A stretch of DNA of 64,000 nucleotides from Gemmobacter aquaticus (lineage in GTDB: Bacteria > Pseudomonadota > Alphaproteobacteria > Rhodobacterales > Rhodobacteraceae), in assembly GCF_007859075.1 (NCBI RefSeq), contig NZ_VOAK01000011.1, positions 1,116,001 to 1,180,000 of the forward strand, written 5' to 3'. The notes below the pieces were generated by a model that was not told where the DNA came from, did no database searches, and saw only the letters and a program-made list of their open reading frames with translations. The position numbers were made by a program, and so were the translations under genes. This document shows, in pieces, positions 1 to 8,328 of this stretch; positions within the stretch are counted from its first letter, which is position 1; each line of letters opens with the position of its first letter.

Positions 1-215
1 GCAAGGCTGACGGTCGCAATTCCTTCGGCTGCAAAGGCCGCCTCAAGCGCGGCAAGATGCAGCGGCGCCACGGTCTCGTCCGTGACAATCGCCACCCGTT
101 TGCGGCGCAGCATGGGAGCAATCTCTTGCCCTGCCCGGCCGATCAGCCCCGCCCCGATCCGCACCTCATAGCTGCGCGCACCAAGCGCGACGGGAACCAC
201 ATCGACCCCGGTCAT
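1..215 (-). CDS. aroB: 3-dehydroquinate synthase, N-terminal part only
   Basis: The minus-strand reading from ATG at 213-215 gives MTGVDVVPVALGARSYEVR and continues off the left edge, so only about the first 71 residues are present. The N-terminal pattern (short strand, GARSYEVRIG, then GLIGRAG and VAIVTDETVAPLH) is that of the NAD-binding half of AroB, which converts DAHP to 3-dehydroquinate in the cytoplasmic shikimate pathway. It starts one base after the aroK stop codon, so aroK-aroB is one translationally tight unit, the usual order in proteobacteria. The catalytic metal-binding half lies outside the window and cannot be judged. Confidence 0.85.
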   Translation of the reverse strand, partial: MTGVDVVPVALGARSYEVRIGAGLIGRAGQEIAPMLRRKRVAIVTDETVAPLHLAALEAAFAAEGIATVSL

Positions 216-216
216 C

Positions 217-774
217 TCATTTCCTTTCAAGCACATCGTCATGGTCGCGCAGGGTCTCCAGTACTCGCTGCGCCATTGCCTCTACCGAGATATCCGGCGC
301 CGAGTCCACCACGAGATCGGCCAAGGCATAAAACGGCACGCGCGCTTCATAGAGCGACTGCAAGGTCGCGCGCGGGTTCGGTGTCCGCAGCAGCGGGCGC
401 GTCGTCTTGTGGCGCACGCGCTGCCACAGAAGGTCAATATCGACACGCAGCCAGACCGAAACCCCCGCCTGTGCCACGATTTCGCGGTTCTTCTCGCTCA
501 GAAATGCGCCACCGCCTGTTGAAAGAACGCAAGGCTCGCCGCGCACAAGCCGGGCCAGCACCTCGGACTCGCGGGCCCGAAAGAACGGCTCGCCATCGCG
601 TTCGAATATCTCGGCAATGCTGCGCTGTGCAGCCTTTACGATTTCTTCGTCGGAATCCCGGAAAGGAACGCGAAGAAGCCGCGCAAGCGCCGTGCCAACC
701 GCCGTCTTGCCTGCGCCCATCATTCCCACGAGCACAACCGTCTTCTTCAGCCGCTCGGTCAAATCCGCCCCCAA
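217..774 (-). CDS. aroK: Shikimate kinase
   Basis: The 185-aa protein phosphorylates the 3-hydroxyl of shikimate with ATP in aromatic amino acid synthesis. The Walker A motif GMMGAGKT lies at about residues 17-24. The shikimate-binding DSD is at 40-42, the FRARE motif at about 65-69, and the GGG loop (STGGGAF) at 85-91. The length is normal for the family. It is transcribed leftward, directly before aroB with one base between the genes, and a divergent gene begins at 945. I see nothing unusual in it. Confidence 0.95.
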   Translation of the reverse strand: MGADLTERLKKTVVLVGMMGAGKTAVGTALARLLRVPFRDSDEEIVKAAQRSIAEIFERDGEPFFRARESEVLARLVRGEPCVLSTGGGAFLSEKNREIVAQAGVSVWLRVDIDLLWQRVRHKTTRPLLRTPNPRATLQSLYEARVPFYALADLVVDSAPDISVEAMAQRVLETLRDHDDVLERK

Positions 775-860
775 ACCTGGCCTTCTGCCCTGATCACGCG
801 AAAAACCGCGGGTCCGACAAACTTTTCACTCTGAATGGCGTGAAGTCGGCACGATTGCCA

Positions 861-870
861 TATATAATCG
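861..870. promoter_or_regulatory. AT-rich -10-like box in a divergent intergenic region
   Basis: TATAAT at 863-868 lies inside a run of alternating A/T that stands out in the otherwise GC-rich 170-bp gap between aroK (minus) and the small membrane protein gene (plus). It is about 80 bp upstream of the 945 start. I could not find a convincing -35 box at 16-18 bp on either strand, so direction and use are uncertain. Confidence 0.3.
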
Positions 871-944
871 ACGCAAATTCCGCGCGGGACCGGGCTTTCA
901 AGGTCGCCGTTCGGCAAGAAACGGGCAGATTCGGGAAGGACCCC

Positions 945-1079
945 ATGGGACGTATCGTCAAACTGTTGCTGCTGCTGGCAGCTGTCGGATTTGTTGGCCT
1001 TGTGGGATTCGCCTATCTTGGGGACCTCTCCCCGGTGCAGCAGCCCGTCACGAAGCCGGTGACGCTGGATGGCAACTGA
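945..1079 (+). CDS. 44-aa single-span membrane protein
   Basis: The translation from ATG 945 is 44 residues: a basic N-terminus (MGRIVK), one hydrophobic segment at about residues 6-25, and a short polar tail rich in Pro, Val and Thr (LSPVQQPVTKPVT). GGAAGGA just upstream is a plausible ribosome binding site and fixes the start. A longer open frame upstream in the same phase lies antisense to aroK and is not needed. The gene's last 11 bases overlap the start of the next gene at 1069, so the two are probably translationally coupled. I do not recognise the family. The topology suggests an inner-membrane peptide or an uncleaved signal-anchor protein, perhaps a partner of the secreted protein that follows. 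Confidence 0.7.
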   Translation: MGRIVKLLLLLAAVGFVGLVGFAYLGDLSPVQQPVTKPVTLDGN

Positions 1080-2697
1080 CAGGCGCTTTCGTAGTCTGGT
1101 GATCCTGGGCGCTCTTGGCTTCGGGCTGATTCCGGCGGCCGCAGTGCGCGCCGAGGGGCCTCTGTCAGCAATTGACTGGCTCTCGGAGTCGGTGGCGCTT
1201 CCGCGAGGCGCAACCATCGTGGCGCCCGAACCTCCGCCACGGAAGGGGCGCTTCCCCTCATCCGTGCCGCTGCCCGACAAGCGCAGCGACGAGCCCGCCG
1301 TGACCAAAAGCGCCCGCCCGGCCGAAATCACGGCATCGGTGCTGGGCAAGCCTTCACCGGATGGTGCGGGGCTGCTGTCCGCCACGCGCACCGGATTGCC
1401 TTACCGTCTCTGGGGGCTTGCCCGAACCGAGGATATCGCGCGCGGTATCTCGGCCGAGCGTCTGGACACCCTGCCCGCCCTGCAGGGTCTGATGATGACG
1501 CTGCTTCTGGCGGAAACCGAGCCGCCCGTTGACAGCGGCGGACGCGGGATATTGCTGCTTGCACGGATCGACAAGTTGCTCGCCATGGGGGCGCTGGATC
1601 AGGCGATGGCACTGACCTCGGTCGCCGGACGGCCCGGTCCCGAATTGTTCCGGCGGCGTTTTGACATCTCGCTTCTGGGTGGGACCGAGGACTTTGCCTG
1701 CGAGGAAATGGCCGCAGCCCCGCATCTGGCCCCAACCATTCCCGCGCGCGTGTTCTGCCTTGCCCGCGCCGGTGACTGGCAGGCGGCGGCGCTGACACTG
1801 GATACCGCGATAGCACTTGGTCAGGTGAAAGAGGACGAGCAAGAGCTGCTACGGCGCTTTCTTGACCCCGGCCTTGCCGACGGGGCCGAGCCCCTGCCCG
1901 CCCCCGCCACGCCGACCCCGCTCGTCTGGCGAATGTATGAGGCAATTGGCGAGCCGCTGCCGACACTGGGCCTGCCCATCGCCTTTTCACACGCCGATCT
2001 GCGCCCTCAGGCGGGCCTCAAGTCGCAGATCGAGGCGGCCGAGCGGCTTGCGCGCGTCGGTGCGATCAGCCCGAACCTTCTGCTGGGCCTTTATACCGAA
2101 CAGAAGTCAGCGGCCTCGGGCGGCGTGTGGGATCGTGTGGATGCCTTCCAACGGTTCGATGCCGCAATGGCGTCGGCCGAGCCTGCGCGTGTGTCCGAAG
2201 CTCTGGCGCCTGCGTGGGCTGCGATGACCTCGGTCGAGTTGGAGGCGCCTTTTGCCGCGCTTTACGGTGCACGGCTGTCAGAGCTGCCGCTGTCCGAAGA
2301 TGCCGCGCGGCTCGCCTTCCGGATCGGGCTTCTTTCGACCGAGTATCACGAGGTGGCGACGGTGCGTGCCCGCAGCCAACCGGCCCCTGATCCAACCGAG
2401 TCCTTCCTGATCGGGCTTGCGACCGGAGATCTTGCCGGACGCCAGCCATATGACAGCATGTCGCGCGCCATCAGCCCGGCGTTCACATCACCCCGCATCA
2501 CCGAATCCGCCCAAGCGCTGCTCGACGATCGCCGCACGGGCGAGGCGCTTCTGCAAGCCATTGATGACGTCGGGCGTGGGGTTACGGGCGACCCGCGTGG
2601 CGTAACCGAAGGGCTGTCGCTGCTGCGCCGGCTCGGGCTAGAAGATGTTGCGCGACGGACGGCGCTGGAGCTTCTGATCCTCGAAAGGCGCGGCTAG
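1069..2697 (+). CDS. Large secreted protein of unknown function
   Basis: The 542-aa protein begins with a Sec-type signal peptide: a basic start (MATDRRFR), a hydrophobic core at about 8-26, and a probable cut after AVRA near residue 28. The rest is alanine- and leucine-rich with many short amphipathic helices (for example LGLYTEQKSAASGGVWDRVDAF) and suggests an alpha-solenoid fold. I see no catalytic motif. It overlaps the 44-aa membrane protein gene by 11 bp and ends 3 bp before xerD, so it probably shares an operon with both. From memory, proteins of this kind sit just upstream of xerD in many Rhodobacteraceae. Function is unknown and I propose none beyond a periplasmic location. Confidence 0.8.
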   Translation: MATDRRFRSLVILGALGFGLIPAAAVRAEGPLSAIDWLSESVALPRGATIVAPEPPPRKGRFPSSVPLPDKRSDEPAVTKSARPAEITASVLGKPSPDGAGLLSATRTGLPYRLWGLARTEDIARGISAERLDTLPALQGLMMTLLLAETEPPVDSGGRGILLLARIDKLLAMGALDQAMALTSVAGRPGPELFRRRFDISLLGGTEDFACEEMAAAPHLAPTIPARVFCLARAGDWQAAALTLDTAIALGQVKEDEQELLRRFLDPGLADGAEPLPAPATPTPLVWRMYEAIGEPLPTLGLPIAFSHADLRPQAGLKSQIEAAERLARVGAISPNLLLGLYTEQKSAASGGVWDRVDAFQRFDAAMASAEPARVSEALAPAWAAMTSVELEAPFAALYGARLSELPLSEDAARLAFRIGLLSTEYHEVATVRARSQPAPDPTESFLIGLATGDLAGRQPYDSMSRAISPAFTSPRITESAQALLDDRRTGEALLQAIDDVGRGVTGDPRGVTEGLSLLRRLGLEDVARRTALELLILERRG

Positions 2698-2700
2698 GTC

Positions 2701-3651
2701 ATGGACGGCGCAGCGCCAATGCAGCGGTGGATTTCGACCTTCCTTGACGCGCAGGCGGCCGAACGCGCGGCCGCGCAGAACACGCGTCTGGCCTATGGGC
2801 GCGACCTTCTGGATTTCGCAGGTTGGCTTGCGGCGCGCAACACCGACTTTCAGGCCGCGACGCAGCAGGACGTGGAGACCTATCTCGTCGGGCTGGAGGC
2901 TCAGGGCCTTTCCAAGGCGACCCGCGCGCGCCGCCTGTCGGCAATCCGGCAGCTGTACCGCTTTGCCCATGAAGAGGGTTGGCGCGCCGATAACCCTGCC
3001 CTGCGCATGAAGGGTCCGGGTTCCGAAAAACGCTTGCCGCTCGTCCTGACGCATGAAGAAGTGGACCGCCTGCTTGAGGCCGCGCGCGACAAGGGTCGCT
3101 CGCTGGATGACCAGATCCGCAACTGTGCGCTGCTGGAACTGCTCTATGCGACGGGGCTGCGCGTGTCCGAACTGGTGGGCCTGCCGGTCGCGGCTGTGCG
3201 GGGTGATCCACGCATGATCCTCGTGCGCGGCAAGGGCGGGAAAGAGCGTATGGTGCCACTCTCGGCCCCGGCGCGAACAGCGGTGGCAGAATGGCTTCAG
3301 CGCCGCGACCGCCTTGAAGAGCTTGACCGCAAGTCGGGCAAGCCCGCGTCAAAATTCCTGTTTCCGGGCCGGGGTGCGGCGGGCCATATCACGCGGCATC
3401 ACTTCTACATCCTGATCAAGCAGATCGCCGTCCTGGCCGGGGTCAGCCCCGCCAAGGTCACGCCCCACAGCCTGCGCCATGCCTTCGCGACACATCTTCT
3501 GGCCGGCGGCGCCGATCTGCGTGTGATCCAGACGCTGCTTGGTCATGCGGATGTCGCAACAACCGAGATCTATACGCATGTCCTTGACGATCACCTGCGC
3601 GACTTGGTGATGCAGCACCATCCGCTGGCCGACCGAACGGAGTCGAAATGA
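2701..3651 (+). CDS. xerD: Tyrosine recombinase XerD
   Basis: This 316-aa site-specific recombinase resolves chromosome dimers at dif together with XerC. The N-terminal SAM-like core-binding domain covers about residues 8-95 and the catalytic domain about 110-300. The catalytic set is complete: R154 (TGLRVSEL), a lysine in GKGGKER near 178, H256 and R259 (HSLRHAFATH), H282 (LLGHAD) and nucleophile Y291 (IYTHV). This gene is chromosomal housekeeping: there is no attachment site, cargo or phage gene beside it, and it ends with a 4-bp ATGA overlap into the CBS-domain gene. A start at Met7 (MQRWISTF) is also possible. Confidence 0.93.
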   Translation: MDGAAPMQRWISTFLDAQAAERAAAQNTRLAYGRDLLDFAGWLAARNTDFQAATQQDVETYLVGLEAQGLSKATRARRLSAIRQLYRFAHEEGWRADNPALRMKGPGSEKRLPLVLTHEEVDRLLEAARDKGRSLDDQIRNCALLELLYATGLRVSELVGLPVAAVRGDPRMILVRGKGGKERMVPLSAPARTAVAEWLQRRDRLEELDRKSGKPASKFLFPGRGAAGHITRHHFYILIKQIAVLAGVSPAKVTPHSLRHAFATHLLAGGADLRVIQTLLGHADVATTEIYTHVLDDHLRDLVMQHHPLADRTESK

Positions 3652-4970
3652 CCGAGCCTGCCTTTGTTTTTGACCTGTCGACTGCATTGACCATCGGGGC
3701 GATCGTGCTGCTGCTGATCTGCTCGGCCTTCTTTTCGGGCTCGGAAACCGCGCTGACGGCCGCCTCCCGCGCGAAGTTGCGGGCCCAGGCCGACAAGACC
3801 GCCGACCCGGATGCCCACCGGGCGCAGCGTGCCCTGCAGGTAACCGATGACAGCGAGCGCATGATCGGCTCGCTGCTTCTGGGCAACAACATCGTCAACA
3901 TCCTGTCGGCCTCTCTTGCAACCGCGCTGCTGACGCGCGCCTTTGGTGACGGCGGCGTTGCGCTGGCGACCTTTGTGATGACGGCGCTCGTCCTCGTCTT
4001 TGGCGAGGTGCTGCCAAAGACAGTAGCGATCACCTACCCTGAGGCCGTCGCAATTCGGGTGGCGCCCGTCGTGCGCGTGCTGGTCGCAGCCTTCTCACCG
4101 CTGGTCGCCACCGTTCGTGCGCTGGTGCGCGGCCTTTTGCGCCTGATCGGCCTGAAGCCCGACAACGAAGGGCGGATGCTCGCCATGCGCGAAGAGATCG
4201 TGGGCGCCATTGCCCTTGGCCACAGCGAGGGCGCAGTGGAAAAGGAAGACCGCGACCGCCTGTTGGGCGCGCTGGATCTGTCGGACCGGACGGTGGAAGA
4301 GGTGATGAAGCACCGCCGCCACATCGAGATGATTGATGCCGACCTGCCGCCCGAGGAAATCCTCAGCCGCGTTCTCTCGTCGCCCCATACCCGCTTGCCG
4401 ATGTATCGCGAAGACCCCGAGAACATCATCGGCGTGATCCACGCCAAAGACCTCCTGCGCGAGGTAGAGCGTCTGCTGCGCGATGGCGCGGGCGATCCGG
4501 AACAGCTCTCGGGTCTCGATGTGATGAAGGTGGCGATGAAGCCCTACTTCGTCCCCGAAACCACCACGCTCGACGAGCAGATGCGCGAGTTTCTGAAGCG
4601 CCGCACCCATTTCGCACTGGTCGTGGATGAATACGGCGCGCTTCAGGGCCTTATCACGCTTGAAGACATCATCGAAGAGATCATCGGCGACATCACCGAC
4701 GAATTCGACGTGGTCCGCAATGAGGATGTCCCCAAGCAGGATGAAACCGGGAACTATCTGGTTGATGGCGCGATGACGATCCGCGACCTCAATCGCGCGC
4801 TGGACTGGAGCCTGCCCGATGATGAAGCCAACACCGTGGCCGGTCTGGTCATCCACGAGGCGCAGATGATCCCGAACGAGGGGCAGATCTTCCGCTTTCA
4901 CGGTTTCCGGTTTGAGGTTGCCGCCCGTCGCGAGAACCGCATCACCAAGCTGAAGATCCGCCCGCTCTGA
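3648..4970 (+). CDS. CNNM/CorC-type membrane protein with CBS pair
   Basis: The 440-aa protein has the three-part layout of the HlyC/CorC (CNNM) family. An N-terminal DUF21 membrane domain with about four hydrophobic segments spans roughly 1-195. Two CBS domains follow at about 205-335, and a small C-terminal CorC_HlyC domain at about 345-435 (LVDGAMTIRDLNRALDW). Members are linked to Mg2+ or Co2+ transport and are often mislabelled as haemolysins. It overlaps xerD by 4 bp (ATGA) and is probably expressed with it. A convergent gene ends at 4973, 2 bp beyond its stop codon, leaving no room for a separate terminator. Confidence 0.88.
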   Translation: MTEPAFVFDLSTALTIGAIVLLLICSAFFSGSETALTAASRAKLRAQADKTADPDAHRAQRALQVTDDSERMIGSLLLGNNIVNILSASLATALLTRAFGDGGVALATFVMTALVLVFGEVLPKTVAITYPEAVAIRVAPVVRVLVAAFSPLVATVRALVRGLLRLIGLKPDNEGRMLAMREEIVGAIALGHSEGAVEKEDRDRLLGALDLSDRTVEEVMKHRRHIEMIDADLPPEEILSRVLSSPHTRLPMYREDPENIIGVIHAKDLLREVERLLRDGAGDPEQLSGLDVMKVAMKPYFVPETTTLDEQMREFLKRRTHFALVVDEYGALQGLITLEDIIEEIIGDITDEFDVVRNEDVPKQDETGNYLVDGAMTIRDLNRALDWSLPDDEANTVAGLVIHEAQMIPNEGQIFRFHGFRFEVAARRENRITKLKIRPL

Positions 4971-4972
4971 GG

Positions 4973-6271
4973 TCAGAGAACGTCAATCCGATCAGCCAGG
5001 CCGTTGAGCGACCGGACACCCTGCAGGAGCAGCGTATCACCATCGCCAAAATCGAACAGCACGCCGCGTGATGTCACCTCGGCATATCGCGCAATGACTT
5101 GCCGGTCGGTCAGCCCGCCACCCCAGAGGGATTCGGAAAGGGCCAACCGATCGCCCTGCCCCATGGTGAAATCGGTGACGATATCGGCGCCAGAGGCATT
5201 CTCGAACACGAAGACATCCGCGCCCTTGCCGCCCGACAACTGATCGGCACCGGCATTGCCATTCAGACGATCATTTCCGTCGCTGCCGCCCAAGATATCT
5301 GCGCCATCGCCGCCACGAAGCGTGTCGTTGCCTCCAGCGCCAGCCAATGTATCGCTGCCGCCGCCGCCGCTCAGGTCATTCCGGCCGGCTGACCCCGTCA
5401 GACGGTTGCCAAGGTCGTTGCCGGTCAGGTCGATCGCGCCGACGCCCAGGGCCTGCAAATGCTTGATCGGGCCCGACAGCAGTTCCACATCGCCAGACAC
5501 TTTCAGCAGCGCATTGTTGACCACATCGAGCTTTACATTGCCCTTGTCGAGGTCAACCTTGACACGGGTGCCGCCACCGATCTCGACGGTGACCTCTTGG
5601 CCCCATTTGGCCTGAAGCGCGTAGCCGCCCGCACTTTGGGTTTTTGCGTCGTCCCCGCCGATGATCTTCATCGAGAGGCCAGAGCGCCCTTCACCGATGG
5701 AGTAGAAGTCATCCTTGTCGCGGTCGGTGTAGGCAACGCCGGTCACAAAGGTCCGGGAACCAGAGTAGGCATAGTTCTGCACCCCGACCGAGACATTGTA
5801 GCCTTGGTAATTCCCGGTGACCTGCGCGTATCCGATTTCACGCGAGTTCTCGCCAAACATCGCCTCGCGGTGTCCCGAGGTGCTGTGCATCCAACCCGCG
5901 TGGTGATTACGGATGGCCGCCTCGAGCGAGCTGGTAATCGATACAAGCGCGATGTTCTCGGCCCAGCCCCAGCCATTGGCAAAGGTGTAACCGGCAACCG
6001 CCATCCGATCACCCGGGTCATAATAGCGCGACCCCAACCCGCCCTGATAGTGCGAGAAGGTATCTGCATCGATCATCCACTGACCATGCTGGGTCGCGGC
6101 CTTGTCCAGCAGGGCATTGGGCGCGAGAACCTGCTTTGCCTGCGTAGAGATCGAACCTGCACCGATCCCGTCATTCAACCCCATGCCATGACGCCGCGCT
6201 TCCCCGGCCGGATCAAGGCGCGCGCGGTTCAACAGTTCAATGGCATATTGTTCGGCGGCGGTGATGGCCAT
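4973..6271 (-). CDS. CAP/SCP-domain protein with C-terminal RTX repeats
   Basis: I start at ATG 6271 (MAITAAEQYAIELLNRARLD) because the CAP domain begins there; an in-frame start 22 codons upstream adds nothing recognisable. The 432-aa protein has a CAP/SCP (PF00188-like) domain at about residues 1-170 with HGQWMIDADTFSHY, GWAENIA and WMHSTSGHREAMF. A linker follows, then about seven glycine/aspartate nonapeptides of the RTX type (GGNDTLRGGDGADILGG) at about 305-370. The end resembles the extracellular tail of serralysin-like proteins (ADIVTDFTMGQGDRL). There is no Sec signal, which fits export by a type I system; none is encoded nearby. It is likely an extracellular Ca2+-binding protein of unknown role. 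Confidence 0.82.
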   Translation of the reverse strand: MAITAAEQYAIELLNRARLDPAGEARRHGMGLNDGIGAGSISTQAKQVLAPNALLDKAATQHGQWMIDADTFSHYQGGLGSRYYDPGDRMAVAGYTFANGWGWAENIALVSITSSLEAAIRNHHAGWMHSTSGHREAMFGENSREIGYAQVTGNYQGYNVSVGVQNYAYSGSRTFVTGVAYTDRDKDDFYSIGEGRSGLSMKIIGGDDAKTQSAGGYALQAKWGQEVTVEIGGGTRVKVDLDKGNVKLDVVNNALLKVSGDVELLSGPIKHLQALGVGAIDLTGNDLGNRLTGSAGRNDLSGGGGSDTLAGAGGNDTLRGGDGADILGGSDGNDRLNGNAGADQLSGGKGADVFVFENASGADIVTDFTMGQGDRLALSESLWGGGLTDRQVIARYAEVTSRGVLFDFGDGDTLLLQGVRSLNGLADRIDVL

Positions 6272-6407
6272 GCAGGGCACCTCTTGCGGTTGCATTGCGC
6301 CCTGACATGCACCCGAAAGTTGGACATCGCAGGCCAATTTTCAGGCGACAATGTGACATCGCAAACCCGCGGTCGGTGACCGACCACGGGCCAAAGGCAG
6401 TCAGCCG

Positions 6408-7997
6408 TCAGCGCCGGCCGAATATAGAGCCAAGCACCCCCCGCACAATCGCCTGCCCACTGCGGGTCCCGAGCTGGCGGGCGAAACTTTTCGCGAACGC
6501 CTCGGTTACGCTGTCGGATTTGCGCGAGGTGCTGCGCGTTTGGGACGTGGTGCTGCGCGCCTTCCCGCCACCGTCATATCTGCGCGCGTGGTTGAAGTCG
6601 TCCGACTGCGCACCTTCCTTGCCGAAAACCTGCTCGGAGAGCTTGCCCGTGTCCGATGATTCGGCACTTTTGGCCGCAGCCTCGGCGCGGGCGCGCAGTT
6701 TCTCATAGGCCGACTCACGATCAATCATCGTCTCGTACTTGCCTTTCAGGGGCGATGCCGCAATGACCGCAGTCCGCACGGCCACATCAATCGGCCCGAC
6801 CTGCGATGAAGGCGGACGGATCAGCGTGCGCTCGACAATGCCGGGCGCGCCCTTCGCCTCGAGGAATGAGGTAACGGCCTCACCCGTCCCCACATCGCGA
6901 ATCGCGTCCTCGGTATTGAACCGCTCGTTCGGTCGATAGGTCTGCGCCGCCAGCCGCAGCGCCTGCTGGTCCTTGGCGGTAAAGGCGCGCAATGCGTGCT
7001 GAACGCGGTTGCCAAGCTGGCCAAGGATGTTCTCGGGCACGTCCTGCGGATTCTGGGTGATGAAATAGACGCCCACACCCTTTGACCGGATCAGGCGTGC
7101 GACCTGTTCCACCTTTTGAACCAAGGCCTTGGGCGCGTCATTGAACAGAAGATGCGCCTCGTCAAAGAAGAAGACGAGCTTCGGCTTGTCCGGATCGCCC
7201 ACCTCGGGCAACTCTTCGAACAGCTCGGACAGAAGCCACAGCAGGAAGGTCGCATAGAGCCTCGGGCTCTGCATCAGCTTGTCGGCGGCAAGGATATTCA
7301 CGCGTCCCCGACCACTCTCATCGAGCAGCATAAGATCGGCCAACTGCAAGGCGGGCTCCCCAAAGAGTTTGGCCCCGCCCTCATTCTCCAACACCAGCAG
7401 GCGGCGCTGGATCGCCCCGATCGACGACGTTGAGACAAGGCCGTAACGCGTTGAAATCGTGTTTGCATTCTCGCCAATGAACACCAGCATCGCCTGCAGG
7501 TCTTTCAGGTCGAGTAGCGGCAACCCTTCTTCATCGGCCAGCCGGAAGGCGACGTTCAGAACGCCTTCCTGCGCCTCTGACAGCTCCAGCAGGCGCGACA
7601 GCAGCAAGGGCCCCATCTCGGACACCGTGGCCCGAATCGGATGCCCCTGTTCGCCGTAAAGATCCCAAAAGGTAACCGGACAGGCGGCATATTGCAGGTC
7701 AAGGCCGATGGTCGCCGCACGCTTTGTGAAGGAATCGTGCAGCTTGCCCTCGGCCGAACCAGCCGCCGCCATGCCGGATACATCACCCTTTACGTCCGAC
7801 AGGAAAACCGGGACGCCTGCGGCCGAAAATCCTTCAGCCAGGATCTGCAGCGTGATCGTTTTACCCGTGCCGGTCGCCCCGGCGATCAGCCCGTGCCTGT
7901 TGCCAAATTTCAGCAAAAGATCCTGCGGCAGACCATAGCCCTCGCCGCCGCCGCCCACGAACACGCTTGCTTGCTCACCGCTCACACCGGCCTCCAT
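6408..7997 (-). CDS. HerA/DUF853-type helicase-like ATPase
   Basis: From ATG 7997 the protein is 529 aa. A start 48 codons further up is open, but that extension reads into the RNA-like region and does not look like protein. The Walker A motif GATGTGKT is at 40-47. Walker B (LVFFFDEAH) lies near residue 300, with an arginine-finger region after it (GNRVQHALRAF). The C-terminal 100 residues are Ser/Lys/Arg-rich and low in complexity. This is the DUF853 branch of HerA/FtsK-like P-loop ATPases, found widely in proteobacteria with unclear function, probably translocating along DNA or protein. It stands alone here. Confidence 0.82.
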   Translation of the reverse strand: MEAGVSGEQASVFVGGGGEGYGLPQDLLLKFGNRHGLIAGATGTGKTITLQILAEGFSAAGVPVFLSDVKGDVSGMAAAGSAEGKLHDSFTKRAATIGLDLQYAACPVTFWDLYGEQGHPIRATVSEMGPLLLSRLLELSEAQEGVLNVAFRLADEEGLPLLDLKDLQAMLVFIGENANTISTRYGLVSTSSIGAIQRRLLVLENEGGAKLFGEPALQLADLMLLDESGRGRVNILAADKLMQSPRLYATFLLWLLSELFEELPEVGDPDKPKLVFFFDEAHLLFNDAPKALVQKVEQVARLIRSKGVGVYFITQNPQDVPENILGQLGNRVQHALRAFTAKDQQALRLAAQTYRPNERFNTEDAIRDVGTGEAVTSFLEAKGAPGIVERTLIRPPSSQVGPIDVAVRTAVIAASPLKGKYETMIDRESAYEKLRARAEAAAKSAESSDTGKLSEQVFGKEGAQSDDFNHARRYDGGGKARSTTSQTRSTSRKSDSVTEAFAKSFARQLGTRSGQAIVRGVLGSIFGRR

Positions 7998-8050
7998 TCT
8001 TGTCCGAACGGGCCAGAGGATACAGCCTTGGCCCCATTGCGCCAGAGGGC

Positions 8051-8208
8051 TTTGCGGGTCGACCCTATCCGGAAGATAGCGGTGGACAGGTCCCAAATAG
8101 AGGTTGACCTGTGGCCGATCCCGCCGTAGCGTCCGTTGCAATGAAGTCGGCCAGTCCGACAGGGAGCAAGAAGCAACGCTTCAAAGGGCCGGTTCGCCGG
8201 CCCTTTTT
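8051..8208 (+). ncRNA. Candidate structured small RNA ending in a terminator
   Basis: The gap 7998-8328 has no convincing reading frame but is full of short inverted repeats on the plus strand. They are CTATC/GATAG at 8065-8069 and 8075-8079, ACAGGTC/GACCTGT at 8086-8092 and 8106-8112, GTCGG/CCGAC at 8146-8150 and 8156-8160, and GTTGC/GCAAC at 8135-8139 and 8173-8177 enclosing the third. The last stem runs straight into a perfect 10-bp terminator hairpin at 8183-8206 followed by T5. A terminator with no gene in front of it implies a short transcript. I cannot match it to tmRNA, SRP RNA, RNase P RNA or a tRNA. The 5' end is a guess, and an antisense or divergent leader role for the HerA-like gene is the alternative. 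Confidence 0.45.
8183..8208 (+). terminator. Strong intrinsic terminator with TTCG loop
   Basis: The stem AAAGGGCCGG (8183-8192) pairs perfectly with CCGGCCCTTT (8197-8206) around a TTCG tetraloop, followed by T5 at 8204-8208. It has the form of a rho-independent terminator acting in the plus direction, although no plus-strand gene precedes it. Confidence 0.82.
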
Positions 8209-8328
8209 CCATACGTTACGGCATCTTGGCAAAAAACAGCCTCAGCGCGGTGCAGGTCTGGTTTTCCGGACTGACAGCGCCGACGACGCATGCTAAACGG
8301 CGGCATCATCATTTGAGGACTGATCGCA

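Noticed and set aside
57-1079. 340-codon frame running through aroK into the small membrane gene
   Set aside because: Its first 296 codons are antisense to aroK and intergenic. Only the last 44 codons, with their own ribosome binding site, look like a gene.
2701-3651. xerD as a sign of an integrated element
   Set aside because: The sequence is housekeeping XerD in its usual neighbourhood, with no attachment repeats, integrase cargo or phage genes nearby.
8128-8180. tRNA-like or tmRNA-like fold
   Set aside because: No acceptor stem, T-loop TTCGANT or CCA is present. The stems fit a small RNA instead.
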